Shown one piece after another: positions 8,260 through 17,404 of a stretch of 64,000 nucleotides of DNA. Every line of letters starts with the position of its first letter. Within the stretch, counting starts at the first letter, position 1. Position numbers and translations under genes: made by a program. The DNA is taken from positions 558,001 through 622,000 of the forward strand of contig NZ_CP150668.1 of NCBI RefSeq assembly GCF_038024095.1, read 5' to 3'. This stretch comes from Polaribacter tangerinus. Its GTDB lineage: Bacteria > Bacteroidota > Bacteroidia > Flavobacteriales > Flavobacteriaceae. The notes under the pieces are model-generated. The model was given only the letters and a program-made list of their open reading frames with translations. It had not been told where the DNA came from and did not search any database.

Positions 8260-9762
8260 TTATTTTAAGTTAATTTTTTCTGGGTCAAAATCTATTTTTG
8301 GGTTTACATCTACCTCGTTTTGTGGTAGTGGATAAAGGTATGGATACGTAACATTTCCAAGTGTTTCAATAACTTTATTTGTTCTTCTTAACTCAAACAA
8401 ACGATTACCTTCTCCAGATAGTTCAAATTTTCGTTCATTTCTAACTGCTTCTCTAAAGTCTAGATCACTTAAACCTGGCTGTAAATCACTTAATCCTGCT
8501 CTATTTCTTATTTTATTTATTTGCTGATATGCCAAAGAGGTAGCTCCGGATGCCTCTGCATAGACTAATGCAATATCAGACATTCTAAGATATAAAGGAC
8601 TAGAACTCGTTTTATCCCAATCTATCCATTCTGGATCAATATATTTTAATGAAAAATAATGTTCATTATAAGTAGCTCTTAGAGAACCATCTGCGTTATA
8701 AAGCATATTAGAATATAAGTTTTTTCTTAAGTCTCCAGGCTCATGAGTATTTACAAATTGATTTGATATTCTATAAACCCTATACCCCCATGTTGTAGGT
8801 AAATATGTGTTTGTCAAAAAAGGGTGACTTACATGAAAATCTGTAGAATAACTTACACCTGGATTAGGCATCCAAATTGCAGCAAAACCAGATTTACCGA
8901 CAGATTTTTCTCTATTAGTAGATAAAAAATAAATATTTTCAGAATTCATCTTATTATTAACATCAAAAATATCCCATAAGTCAGTTTGCAACTCATATAT
9001 AGATTGATCAAAAATTACTTTCCCTGCGTATTCTTTTGCTTGATTGTACATTTCATCTGAATTCAAAACCCAATTGTATCTTGGAGAATTACATTCTTTA
9101 GAAGAAGCTAACGTCAAAAAAACTTTTGATAATAAACTTTGAGCAGCTACCTTATCTGCACGTCCATATTTCCTTTCAATTTGCATTAAATCAATCGCAT
9201 TAGTTAAGTCTTCAATAATAAAATCATAAACCTCTTGAATGTTACTTTTTGGAAGAAATAGATCTTCTGAACTAGTCACTGAACTTTTTCTTAAAGGAAC
9301 TTCACCAAAAAGACGAACAAGATTAAAATAATGCCATGCACGAATGAAATATAATTCTCCTTTAAAATGATTTTTTTTTGAGATTTCTATATCTACAGAA
9401 TTAATGTTATCTAAAACAGTATTCGCTCTATTAACACCTATATAACTATACTTGTAAAAACCCTGTATACCAAGAGTTAAAGGGGATACCTGCCATAAAT
9501 CAATCTCATTTCTACCATAAAATGTATTTGTTGGTGTACAGTACATTATTTCTGATGATAAGTCAGTTAATTCTATATAACCATATAAATATTCATTTGT
9601 CTGATTTACTATATAGGCATATAAAATTGCAGACTCAACTTCGTCTTCAGATTTAAAAAAATTTTGATCTGTATAGAATCCTTTGGGGTTTTCATCTAAC
9701 TCAGCACATGAATTTAAAAAAAAGAGAAAAAAACTAACTACATAATAAAATTTAAACTTCAT
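8260..9762 (-). CDS. SusD/RagB-family outer-membrane lipoprotein
   Basis: Surface substrate-binding partner of the SusC transporter, 500 residues, the usual size. It starts with a lipoprotein signal (FFLFFLNSC, lipidated Cys near residue 19). SusD-family landmarks follow: FYTDQNFFKSEDEVESA, the TPR-like FIRAWHYFNLVRLFGEVPL stretch, and the C-terminal VRNERKFELSGEGNRLFELRRT. The gene follows susC by 11 bases, the standard order. SusD proteins usually bind glycans, but homologues also serve peptides and other large substrates, so the family alone does not make this a polysaccharide locus. Confidence 0.93.
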   Translation of the reverse strand: MKFKFYYVVSFFLFFLNSCAELDENPKGFYTDQNFFKSEDEVESAILYAYIVNQTNEYLYGYIELTDLSSEIMYCTPTNTFYGRNEIDLWQVSPLTLGIQGFYKYSYIGVNRANTVLDNINSVDIEISKKNHFKGELYFIRAWHYFNLVRLFGEVPLRKSSVTSSEDLFLPKSNIQEVYDFIIEDLTNAIDLMQIERKYGRADKVAAQSLLSKVFLTLASSKECNSPRYNWVLNSDEMYNQAKEYAGKVIFDQSIYELQTDLWDIFDVNNKMNSENIYFLSTNREKSVGKSGFAAIWMPNPGVSYSTDFHVSHPFLTNTYLPTTWGYRVYRISNQFVNTHEPGDLRKNLYSNMLYNADGSLRATYNEHYFSLKYIDPEWIDWDKTSSSPLYLRMSDIALVYAEASGATSLAYQQINKIRNRAGLSDLQPGLSDLDFREAVRNERKFELSGEGNRLFELRRTNKVIETLGNVTYPYLYPLPQNEVDVNPKIDFDPEKINLK

Positions 9763-9773
9763 ATTTTTTAAAA

Positions 9774-12700
9774 TTAAAAGTTAATGTTAAAACCAATAGT
9801 AAACCTTCTTACTCTTGGTCTAAATCCATAATAAATTCCGTTTGTTCCAACTTCAGGATCGTATCCTTTAAAACTTGTGAAGGTGTGAAGGTTAGTTGCA
9901 TTTAGGTATGCTTTAAGGGATTTTATACCAATATCAGGAAAATTGAAAGTATAAGCTAAATTAACATTTTGAATCCTTAAAAAACTACCATCTGCTAAGT
10001 ACCAATCAGAAAACAAAGGTGTTCCTCTATCGCCTCTTAAACTTGGCCATGAGTTTGTTGTGTTTTCTCCAGTCCATCTTAAAGGTTTCTCTGTTACTCT
10101 CTCAAACTTCCTTGTATCTAAAATATCATATCCGAAAGCTCCATTAAAAAGAGTAGAAATCTTAAACTTTTTGTATTCAAAATTTAATGCTAAACTTCCA
10201 GTAAAATCAGGATTTGGGTCTCCAATTATAACTCTATCATCAGATGTAATGATTCCATCACCAGATAGATCGGCATAATAAGGGTCTCCAGGTTGATTTA
10301 CAGATGCATACGTTGGAAAATTTTGGGCTTGGTCATTATTTTGGATGATACCTAGTTGTTTATATCCATAAAATACATTTAAGGGTTTTCCTAATGCATA
10401 AACTGAAATAGTTTGAGAACCAAAAGTGTTTTCTAGACTAAGACCTGTATCTAAGAATTTATTTTCGAAAAAATCTGTTATCAAGCCCGCATTAGCCTCT
10501 GAACCTATCGAAATAATTTCATTTCGATTTCTATTAAATGTTAGTGTTCCAGAAAGAGACAACTCTTGTTTTTTTAATAGAACTGCCTCTAATGTTACAT
10601 CTACCCCTTTATTATCAATTTCACCATCGTTAACCAACATAAAATCAAAACCAGATGATAATGGGAGTACTTGATCTCTTAGTAAATCTGTTGTATTCTT
10701 GTAATAATAGTCAAACGTAACCTTTAATTTACTATCAAAAGCTTCAAAATCTGTTCCAATATTTAATTGAGCTGTAGATTCCCACTTAAGATTGTTATTT
10801 GCAATTCCTCTCCATTGAAACAACCTTCCTCCTGAAGAAGAATTTACACCTGGCCCAATAACAGTTTGCCACTGAGAACCATTGTAAAACTGGTCTTCTC
10901 CGAATCTAGATTGTGTTGAATACGCCTCTATACCGTCATTCCCAGAAACCCCATAACTAGCTCTTATTTTAAATTGGTTTATTTTATCAAAATGCTGCAT
11001 AAACCTCTCGTCTAAAAGATTCCATGCTAAAGCTCCTGATGGAAAAAAGCCCCATTTACTATTTTTACCAAATTTAGAAGAACCATCAAATCTACCTGTT
11101 AATGTTAGTAAATACTTACTGTTTATAGAATAGTTAAGTCTTCCATAATATGAACTTAACCCCGTATTAAATTGAAAATTATCTACAAACTGATTTTCAA
11201 CAGATGCACTTGATAGATTCTCATTTCCTAAAACATCATTAAGGAAATTCCTACCTTCTAAAAATAAACGCCTATCATTTGTAGATTGCTCAGAATTTCC
11301 AATCATAATAGTATAATTATGATTTTTAAAAGAATTTTTGTAGGTAATATAGTTTTCGAAAACTCTTTTAGAATCGGTTGTATTTTCAATACTTCCAATA
11401 CCATCGTAAACTTGAGATAATGTTGATGGTAAATAATAATCTTTAATATTGGTGCCTGATTTAATATTGGCTCTTGAATTAAATGTAATTTGATCTGTAA
11501 TTTTCCAATCTAAAAAACCTGAAACTAAAAAGTCTTCACTTTTGGTTTCATCAGTTATCTTTCCTCTTCTATATGCGGGATGAAAAAAATCGTTATCTGA
11601 AACCAAGTAAAAGCCTTCAGCTGGATTATTTGAATTATAAACCGGCCATAAAGGATTCCGTGTGTAATTCGTGAAATTATTATTTCTAAATTTTATGTTT
11701 GTATATGTTGTATTTAAAGTAAACTTTAAATTGTTTAGTAGTTTAATATTAAAAGTAGAAAACAAGTTAATTTTTTCGTAATTATTATCAATTTTACTCC
11801 CCTCTTGGCTCCAATGATTTAAATTAACATTGTATTTAATTTTATCTGAACCACCATAAACACCTAGATTAGTGTTTTGTATCTCACTTGACTTTCTGTA
11901 AACATAATCAGTCCAATCGGTATAATAAGGCCAATCTCCAGATCTAATTTGCTCTAAAGAAGGGTAGAAACCACCTTGTAACTCCTCATCTCCCGATGCA
12001 CCAACATAAGGCACAACACCACCACCATTAATAGCATTTTCATTGGCTAACTCAGCCATTAATAATGTATTTTTCCATACATTCTCAAAATCTTTATTAA
12101 ATGAAGAAGTTGTAGTTTGGGAAGTCAAGTATATGTTCATCCTATTTGCCTTACCTTGCTTTCTAGTAACTATAATTACACCATTTGCTCCTTGCGAGCC
12201 ATAAATAGCTGAGGCAGACGCATCTTTTAAAACCTCTATAGATTCAATATCAGCAGGGTTTATCTCATCTAAACCTCCGGGATAAGGAAAGCCATCTATA
12301 ACAATTAAAGGGGATGCGTTCCCTTTAATTGTACTAGAACCTCTTATTCTTAGGGTAGCTTGGCTACCTGGTTCATCAGATGTGTTTATAACATTTAATC
12401 CAGCTACTCTTCCTTGTAATAACTCCCCAGCATTTGAAGCAGGTATCCCTTTAATCTGCTCTGCCTTTACAGTGCTTACAGAACCTGTTAAGTCCTTTTT
12501 TCTAACATTTCCATAACCAATAATTACAATTTCATCCAAACTAGTTGAACTTTCTACTAAAATGACATTAATAATGTTTTTTTGGGAAACGAGAATATCC
12601 TGAGTTAAAAAACCAAGGTATGAGAAGCTTAAAATAGATTTTCTACTATTTACGCTAATAGTAAATTTACCGTCAAAATCAGTAACTGTAGCGTTTTTTG

Positions 12701-12845
12701 TATCTTTTTCAAAAACAGAAACTTGAGGAAGAAATTCTCCTTTCTGAGATAAAACTGTTCCTTTTATTTCTATCTTCTGAGCTACTCCTATAAAAGACAA
12801 TAAAAAAAATAAGAAAATAAAATTAAGTTTTTTAAATGTTATCAT
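9774..12845 (-). CDS. SusC/RagA-family TonB-dependent transporter
   Basis: Outer-membrane importer of 1023 residues. Order of parts: signal peptide ending GVAQ; a carboxypeptidase-regulatory-like beta domain (residues about 25-95, IKGTVLSQKGEFLPQVSV); a TonB-box region (EIVIIGYGNVRKKDLTGSVS); the plug, with LRIRGSSTIKGNASPLIVID and VLKDASASAIYGSQGANGVI; and a beta barrel to a terminal Phe (RRFTIGFNINF). No N-terminal STN secretin domain is seen, so signalling to an anti-sigma factor is unlikely, which agrees with AraC control of the locus. First gene of the unit reading to madM. A 148-base gap with a regulatory motif separates it from the dehydrogenase genes. Confidence 0.95.
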   Translation of the reverse strand: MITFKKLNFIFLFFLLSFIGVAQKIEIKGTVLSQKGEFLPQVSVFEKDTKNATVTDFDGKFTISVNSRKSILSFSYLGFLTQDILVSQKNIINVILVESSTSLDEIVIIGYGNVRKKDLTGSVSTVKAEQIKGIPASNAGELLQGRVAGLNVINTSDEPGSQATLRIRGSSTIKGNASPLIVIDGFPYPGGLDEINPADIESIEVLKDASASAIYGSQGANGVIIVTRKQGKANRMNIYLTSQTTTSSFNKDFENVWKNTLLMAELANENAINGGGVVPYVGASGDEELQGGFYPSLEQIRSGDWPYYTDWTDYVYRKSSEIQNTNLGVYGGSDKIKYNVNLNHWSQEGSKIDNNYEKINLFSTFNIKLLNNLKFTLNTTYTNIKFRNNNFTNYTRNPLWPVYNSNNPAEGFYLVSDNDFFHPAYRRGKITDETKSEDFLVSGFLDWKITDQITFNSRANIKSGTNIKDYYLPSTLSQVYDGIGSIENTTDSKRVFENYITYKNSFKNHNYTIMIGNSEQSTNDRRLFLEGRNFLNDVLGNENLSSASVENQFVDNFQFNTGLSSYYGRLNYSINSKYLLTLTGRFDGSSKFGKNSKWGFFPSGALAWNLLDERFMQHFDKINQFKIRASYGVSGNDGIEAYSTQSRFGEDQFYNGSQWQTVIGPGVNSSSGGRLFQWRGIANNNLKWESTAQLNIGTDFEAFDSKLKVTFDYYYKNTTDLLRDQVLPLSSGFDFMLVNDGEIDNKGVDVTLEAVLLKKQELSLSGTLTFNRNRNEIISIGSEANAGLITDFFENKFLDTGLSLENTFGSQTISVYALGKPLNVFYGYKQLGIIQNNDQAQNFPTYASVNQPGDPYYADLSGDGIITSDDRVIIGDPNPDFTGSLALNFEYKKFKISTLFNGAFGYDILDTRKFERVTEKPLRWTGENTTNSWPSLRGDRGTPLFSDWYLADGSFLRIQNVNLAYTFNFPDIGIKSLKAYLNATNLHTFTSFKGYDPEVGTNGIYYGFRPRVRRFTIGFNINF

Positions 12846-12911
12846 AAATTAGACAGTTTTATTATTTTGTAAAAATATTAATATTGAAATTTCAAATATT
12901 TGTTAATTAAC

Positions 12912-12934
12912 CAAATTAATGATACTATTATGAA
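12912..12934 (-). promoter_or_regulatory. putative susC promoter with AraC-type half-site
   Basis: The plus strand has ATACTATTATGAA at 12922-12934. This is identical, over 13 bases, to both arms of the inverted repeat between atoE and araC. On the minus strand a near-consensus -7 box TTAATTTG (12912-12919) lies three bases downstream of it, about 67 bases before the susC ATG. The position fits an activator site replacing the -33 element. Confidence 0.6.
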
Positions 12935-12993
12935 AACAAATTAACAACTTCGAACAATAAAAAGTTTTAAACAGTATTATTTTTTGTCACAAT

Positions 12994-14148
12994 TTATAAA
13001 ATTGATTTAAAAATATTAGAAATATCGGTTTCATTCATTTTAGTAAGATTATAAGATAATAATCTTGACTGCTTTAATGTTCCTGTTGTTAGAGTATTTA
13101 TATCTTTTTCAGTAATATTATAATCCGATAATTTAGTACTTAAGTTTAATTCTTTAATTAAACTTTCAATTTGATTAATTAAATAATTAGCTGCTTCTAG
13201 ATCAGTACTGAAAATTACTTCTGAATTAATTATTCTAGACAAATCTGCATATAATGAAGTTGCCTTTTTTAAATTAAAACGCATTACAGGAATCATAACT
13301 AAAGCATTACTTTCTCCATGTGGTAAATTAAAAGAAACACCTAAAGGATATGATAATGCATGAACAGCACCAACACTGGCATTAGCAAATGCAAGACCTG
13401 CCAATGAAGACCCAATTAGCATATTTCTTCTTGACACTATGTTTGTACCTTTAAAAGTTGCTGTTTTTATATTATTAAACAACAATACAAATGCTTTTTT
13501 AGCTAAATTATCTGAAATGACATTCTTTCTAACTCCTGAGGTATAGGCCTCAATTGCATGAACCATAGCGTCAACACCTGTAGCTGCAGTTATTTTAGGT
13601 GGCAGTCCTGTGGTTAACTTTGCATCCAATAAAACAATATCGCATATTAAATGAGTATCAACTATTGGAGATTTACTTCCATCATCAGAAGTTACAACAG
13701 CAACCGGAGTAACCTCAGATCCAGTTCCAGAGGTGGTTGGTATTAAAGCAAGTGGTAATCTATCTCCTATCACTTTATTTACACCATAAATTTCTTCAAT
13801 ATTTTGAGGCGATTTTAATAAAACAGCAGCAATTTTAGCAATATCCATTGGGCTACCTCCACCAAAACCAACTACATAAGTGATTTCATGATTTTTACAA
13901 AATTCTACTATTTCTCTAACTGTTGATACTTTTGGTTCTGGTGCTACTTGATCAAAAACAAAAATATTAGCATCATTCTTTTCTAATGCTTTTATTGCTG
14001 GAGTTGCTATGTTTAGATTTATTAAATTTCTATCTGTAACAAATAAAACATTCCCTGTAATCTTCAACTCTTTATAAGTATCAACTTGATAAGTACAACT
14101 ATCTCTTAAAACTATTTTATTCGGTGTGTTATATTCAAAATTTTCCAT
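12994..14148 (-). CDS. iron-containing alcohol dehydrogenase (4-hydroxybutyrate dehydrogenase-like)
   Basis: Group III Fe-dependent, NAD-linked dehydrogenase of 384 residues, the usual length. The NAD-binding GGGSPMDIAK, the TTSGTGSEVTP stretch, and metal-binding Asp and His positions in GVDAMVHAIEAY, GAVHALSYPLG and NLPHGESNA are visible. The next gene encodes a succinate-semialdehyde-type dehydrogenase, so oxidation of an omega-hydroxy acid such as 4-hydroxybutyrate is the natural guess; 3-hydroxypropionate or a diol are alternatives. The maleylacetate reductase branch of this fold is less likely because its GGGST motif is replaced by GGGSP. The third gene of the SDR-aldehyde-alcohol dehydrogenase unit, 10 bases from its neighbour. 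Confidence 0.85.
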   Translation of the reverse strand: MENFEYNTPNKIVLRDSCTYQVDTYKELKITGNVLFVTDRNLINLNIATPAIKALEKNDANIFVFDQVAPEPKVSTVREIVEFCKNHEITYVVGFGGGSPMDIAKIAAVLLKSPQNIEEIYGVNKVIGDRLPLALIPTTSGTGSEVTPVAVVTSDDGSKSPIVDTHLICDIVLLDAKLTTGLPPKITAATGVDAMVHAIEAYTSGVRKNVISDNLAKKAFVLLFNNIKTATFKGTNIVSRRNMLIGSSLAGLAFANASVGAVHALSYPLGVSFNLPHGESNALVMIPVMRFNLKKATSLYADLSRIINSEVIFSTDLEAANYLINQIESLIKELNLSTKLSDYNITEKDINTLTTGTLKQSRLLSYNLTKMNETDISNIFKSIL

Positions 14149-14158
14149 AAATAATTTT

Positions 14159-15619
14159 CTAATTTAAATCTCCAATACATCTGTATTTAACTTCTTGCCA
14201 CTCTACTAATCCTTCACTTCCGCCATTTCGTCCTATTCCAGATTGTTTATAACCTCCAAAAGGAGCTCTAGGCGTTGAAAAAGAAACAGTATTCTCACCA
14301 ATTATACCAGCCTTTAAAGCCTCTGAAACTCTCCAAGACCTTTTCCTGTCGTTTGAGTAAAAATATGCAGCCAAACCATGAATAGAATTATTTGCTAGCT
14401 TTATAACTTCTTCTTCAGAATCAAACTTTTGAATCATTGTTAATGGTCCAAAAATTTCACATTGACAAGGCATCATTTCATCAGATGCATTCGCTATAAC
14501 TGTTGGTTCAAAAAAGCTTTTACCTAGTTTATGCCTTTTACCTCCAGTTAACAATTCTCCTCCCTTCAAAAGGGAATCTTTTATATAATTTTCCATATTT
14601 TCTGATGCCTCAATTGAAATTAATGGCCCCATATCAACGTCAGCGTCTAGACCATTTCCAACCTTAAGTAATTCAACTTTTTTAATAAATTTAACTATAA
14701 AATCATTATAAATACCTTTTTGAATAAAGACTCTATTAGTAGCAACACAAGCTTGTCCAGAATTCCTATACTTAGAAGAAATTAATCCTGTTAAAGCCGC
14801 ATCTATATCTGCATCATCAAAAACTATAAACGGTGCATTTCCTCCTAGTTCAAGACTCATTTTCTTTACAGATTCCATTGCTTTTTTTGCAAGCATTATA
14901 CCGGTAGCTGTAGATCCTGTAAAACTTATTTTATTTATTTTTAAATGAGATGTCAAAACATCTCCTATTTTTGGGGTATTTTTTTTATCACCAGTAATTA
15001 CAGATAAGACACCTAGAGGTAAACCAGCATCAATTGCTAATTTGACTAAGGCTAAAGGCGTTAAAGGTGTCAATTCTGATGGTTTTATTACTACAGTACA
15101 TCCTGCGGCTAAAGCTGGTGCAACTTCTCTCATAACCATTAGTGCTGGAAAATTCCAAGGTGTTATTGTTGCTCCAACACCAAGAGGCTCATGTGTAATT
15201 AATATTTTTTGATCTGTTTGATGCGCAGGCATCATTCTTCCTATTGGTCTTTGAGCTTCTTCTGCATACCAATCTAAAAAACTTGCCGAATAAACTATTT
15301 CACCTATTGACTCTTTTATAGTCTTTCCCTGTTCCATCGTCATTATTACAGCTAAATCATCTTTATTCTCTCTAATTAATTCAGCCCAACTTCTTAGTAT
15401 ATTAGACCTAAAATCTACAGTCTGATTTTTCCACATTTGAAAAGCTTCATTAGCAATTTCTATAGCCTTTATCGTCTCATGCTCTCCCATATTCGGAAGT
15501 GTACCAATACTCTCATTTGTAGCAGGATTCATTATATTAAATGTACTTTTATCAAAAGCATTACACCAATCTCCAATGATTGCCTTTGAACATAATAAGT
15601 CTTTATTTTTAATAATCAT
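14159..15619 (-). CDS. gabD: succinate-semialdehyde dehydrogenase-type aldehyde dehydrogenase
   Basis: NAD(P)-dependent enzyme oxidising a semialdehyde to a dicarboxylate; 486 residues. The sequence follows E. coli GabD closely as I remember it: ITPWNFPALM, IKPSELTPLTPLALV, the GSTATG cofactor loop, the catalytic Glu in LELGGNAPFIVFDDAD, and the catalytic Cys in NSGQACVATNR. It ends KYRCIGDLN, like the GabD tail. The product would be succinate from succinate semialdehyde, or malonate from malonate semialdehyde; the second would link directly to MatB. It lies between the Fe-dehydrogenase and the SDR in a tight three-gene unit. Confidence 0.85.
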   Translation of the reverse strand: MIIKNKDLLCSKAIIGDWCNAFDKSTFNIMNPATNESIGTLPNMGEHETIKAIEIANEAFQMWKNQTVDFRSNILRSWAELIRENKDDLAVIMTMEQGKTIKESIGEIVYSASFLDWYAEEAQRPIGRMMPAHQTDQKILITHEPLGVGATITPWNFPALMVMREVAPALAAGCTVVIKPSELTPLTPLALVKLAIDAGLPLGVLSVITGDKKNTPKIGDVLTSHLKINKISFTGSTATGIMLAKKAMESVKKMSLELGGNAPFIVFDDADIDAALTGLISSKYRNSGQACVATNRVFIQKGIYNDFIVKFIKKVELLKVGNGLDADVDMGPLISIEASENMENYIKDSLLKGGELLTGGKRHKLGKSFFEPTVIANASDEMMPCQCEIFGPLTMIQKFDSEEEVIKLANNSIHGLAAYFYSNDRKRSWRVSEALKAGIIGENTVSFSTPRAPFGGYKQSGIGRNGGSEGLVEWQEVKYRCIGDLN

Positions 15620-15634
15620 TTTTTTTAAATTTTA

Positions 15635-16357
15635 CTAATTACTACTTAATCCTACTGTTAAACCTCCACATACAAATAGAGTTTGACCCGTAATAAAACT
15701 ACAATTATCGTCTAGAAAAAAATTAACAGCATTACCTATATCAGCAGGAGTACCTATTCTTTTGACAGGTATAGCGTTAATTATTTCTTTTGTTTTAGAG
15801 CTTTCAGGTGGATTATTTTTTTTAAAAGCGTCTGTTTCAATTGGGCCTGGTGCAATTGTATTAACTGTAATTCCCTTAGAAGCTAACTCCAAAGACCATG
15901 TTTTAGACATTGCTGATAAAGCTCCCTTACTCCCAGAGTATGCGGTTCTTAATTCTTTTCCAAGAATTGTTCTACTTGTAATTGAAACTACACGACCGAA
16001 ATTTGCATTTTTCATTGCCGGTAATAAACTTTGTAAACACAGAGTTGCCACCCAAGTATTAAGTGAAATCACTTTATTAAAATCTTCAAAACTAGTATCC
16101 TCTATAGGACTTGGTAATACAATGCCAACATTATTTATAAGTCTTAGTATTTTAAATTTACTTGTAACCTTATCAAGTACTTTTCTAGTTTCTATTTGAT
16201 TAGAGAGATCTACTTTAAAAAAAAGTATACCTTCAGTATTTTCAGGTTCTACAACATCTAACACAATAGGACTATATCCCATTTTTAAAATTTCTTTTAC
16301 AATACCTGCACCTATACCTAGGGCTCCCCCTGTTATTAAAACATATTTATGCTTCAT
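15635..16357 (-). CDS. short-chain dehydrogenase/reductase (SDR)
   Basis: Classical SDR of 240 residues. It has the cofactor motif TGGALGIGAG, an NNVG structural motif in place of NNAG, the catalytic Ser in VVSITSR, and YSGSK as the YxxxK active site, followed by APGPIETD. Substrate cannot be read from this. In context a 3-hydroxy acid (3-hydroxybutyrate or 3-hydroxyadipate type) would supply the 3-oxo acid used by the CoA-transferase encoded divergently 198 bases away. It is the promoter-proximal gene of the SDR-gabD-adh unit. 3-Oxoacyl reductases (FabG) share these motifs, but the catabolic setting makes that less likely. Confidence 0.82.
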   Translation of the reverse strand: MKHKYVLITGGALGIGAGIVKEILKMGYSPIVLDVVEPENTEGILFFKVDLSNQIETRKVLDKVTSKFKILRLINNVGIVLPSPIEDTSFEDFNKVISLNTWVATLCLQSLLPAMKNANFGRVVSITSRTILGKELRTAYSGSKGALSAMSKTWSLELASKGITVNTIAPGPIETDAFKKNNPPESSKTKEIINAIPVKRIGTPADIGNAVNFFLDDNCSFITGQTLFVCGGLTVGLSSN

Positions 16358-16379
16358 CTTTTAATTTTATTTAAAATTT

Positions 16380-16405
16380 TACTGATAGTATTATTACCAA
16401 AATTA
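16380..16405 (-). promoter_or_regulatory. putative SDR-gabD-adh promoter and regulatory motif
   Basis: On the minus strand a consensus -7 box TAATTTTG lies at 16398-16405. Just downstream is ATACTATCAGTA (16380-16391), which shares its first seven bases with the AraC-type motif and occurs identically at 23478-23489 upstream of the lipoprotein gene. The position at or after the likely start of transcription would suit repression better than activation. Confidence 0.4.
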
Positions 16406-16511
16406 AATGAAAAATACTTTTAATTGTTAAGGATTCATAAAAACATTAGAAATCGACAGATTTAACGAAATCTTTGATTTCTTATGATAATGATTACTAT
16501 ATTTTGAATAA

Positions 16512-16519
16512 TATCTTTG
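16512..16519 (+). promoter_or_regulatory. putative catI promoter, -7 box
   Basis: TATCTTTG matches the Bacteroidota -7 consensus TAnnTTTG, 36 bases before the catI ATG. No good -33 element lies at the right spacing. A TACTAT core, as in the regulator motif, sits at 16495-16500, suggesting activator dependence. Confidence 0.45.
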
Positions 16520-16555
16520 TAAAAATAATTTTCTTATTGATAAAAAAAAGATTAA

Positions 16556-17404
16556 ATGACTGAATTTCTTAGTTTAGAAAAAGCAATACAAAAGTATGTA
16601 AAACCAAAAACTAGTGTTGCTTTAGAAGGGTTTACCCACCTAATACCTCACGCTGCAGGTTTAGAAATCATAAGGCAAAAAATTAATGATTTGCACTTAT
16701 TTAGAATGACACCAGATATAATTTATGATCAATTGATTGGAATGGGATGCGTTAGCAAACTAACATTTTCTTGGGGTGGTAACCCTGGGGTTGGTTCTTT
16801 ACATAGATTCAGAGATGCTTATGAAAATGAATTTCCAAATAAAATTGAATTTAAAGAACATGCGCATTCCGCTATGGCAAATGCATATGCAGCGGGAGCA
16901 TCTGGGTTACCTTGTGCTATTTTTAAAGGATACTTAGGAACAAGTTACCCAGATATAAATGATGATATAAAATTTATGAAATGTCCTTTTTCTGAAGAAA
17001 AACTAACAATTATACCATCAATAAGACCTGATATTGGAATTATTCATGCCCAAAAAGCAGATAATAATGGTAATATTTGGATTAAAGGTATTTCAGGCAG
17101 TCAAAAAGAAGTATTAATGGCTTCAAAAAAAACAATCGTAACCGTTGAGGAAATTGTTGATATAATTGATGAAAAGAATGGTGGAACAATAATACCTAGG
17201 TGGGTAATTAATGCTATTTGTGTTGAACCTAATGGAGCATTTCCATCTTATGCAGAGGGATACTATAATCGTTATAATGCATTTTATAAAGAATGGGATA
17301 CAATAAGTAAAGACCGTAAAACATTTAATAACTGGATGAATAAATTCGTCTTATCAACTAAAAATTATACGGAGTTTTTTAAAAAAATAAATAATGAAGA
17401 ATAA
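16556..17404 (+). CDS. catI: 3-oxoadipate CoA-transferase, alpha subunit (CatI/PcaI type)
   Basis: Alpha subunit of a heteromeric CoA-transferase moving CoA from succinyl-CoA to a 3-oxo acid. Its 282 residues equal the length of Pseudomonas CatI, longer than the E. coli AtoD type (about 220). Landmarks are VALEGFTHLIPHAAG, LTFSWGGNPGVGSLHRFRD and HAHSAMANAYAAGASGLP, the pattern I associate with CatI and the glutaconate-CoA-transferase-like branch. The alpha and beta genes overlap by 11 bases, and the thiolase follows, so the three form the end of the 3-oxoadipate pathway. No ring-cleavage genes are present in the window, so the 3-oxoadipate (or analogue) must come from elsewhere. Confidence 0.87.
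   Translation: MTEFLSLEKAIQKYVKPKTSVALEGFTHLIPHAAGLEIIRQKINDLHLFRMTPDIIYDQLIGMGCVSKLTFSWGGNPGVGSLHRFRDAYENEFPNKIEFKEHAHSAMANAYAAGASGLPCAIFKGYLGTSYPDINDDIKFMKCPFSEEKLTIIPSIRPDIGIIHAQKADNNGNIWIKGISGSQKEVLMASKKTIVTVEEIVDIIDEKNGGTIIPRWVINAICVEPNGAFPSYAEGYYNRYNAFYKEWDTISKDRKTFNNWMNKFVLSTKNYTEFFKKINNEE

Noticed and set aside
12994..14148. Maleylacetate reductase leading to 3-oxoadipate
   Set aside because: The fold is shared and the product would fit catIJ-pcaF, but the GGGSPMD motif, the length and the neighbouring GabD-type gene favour a hydroxy-acid dehydrogenase.
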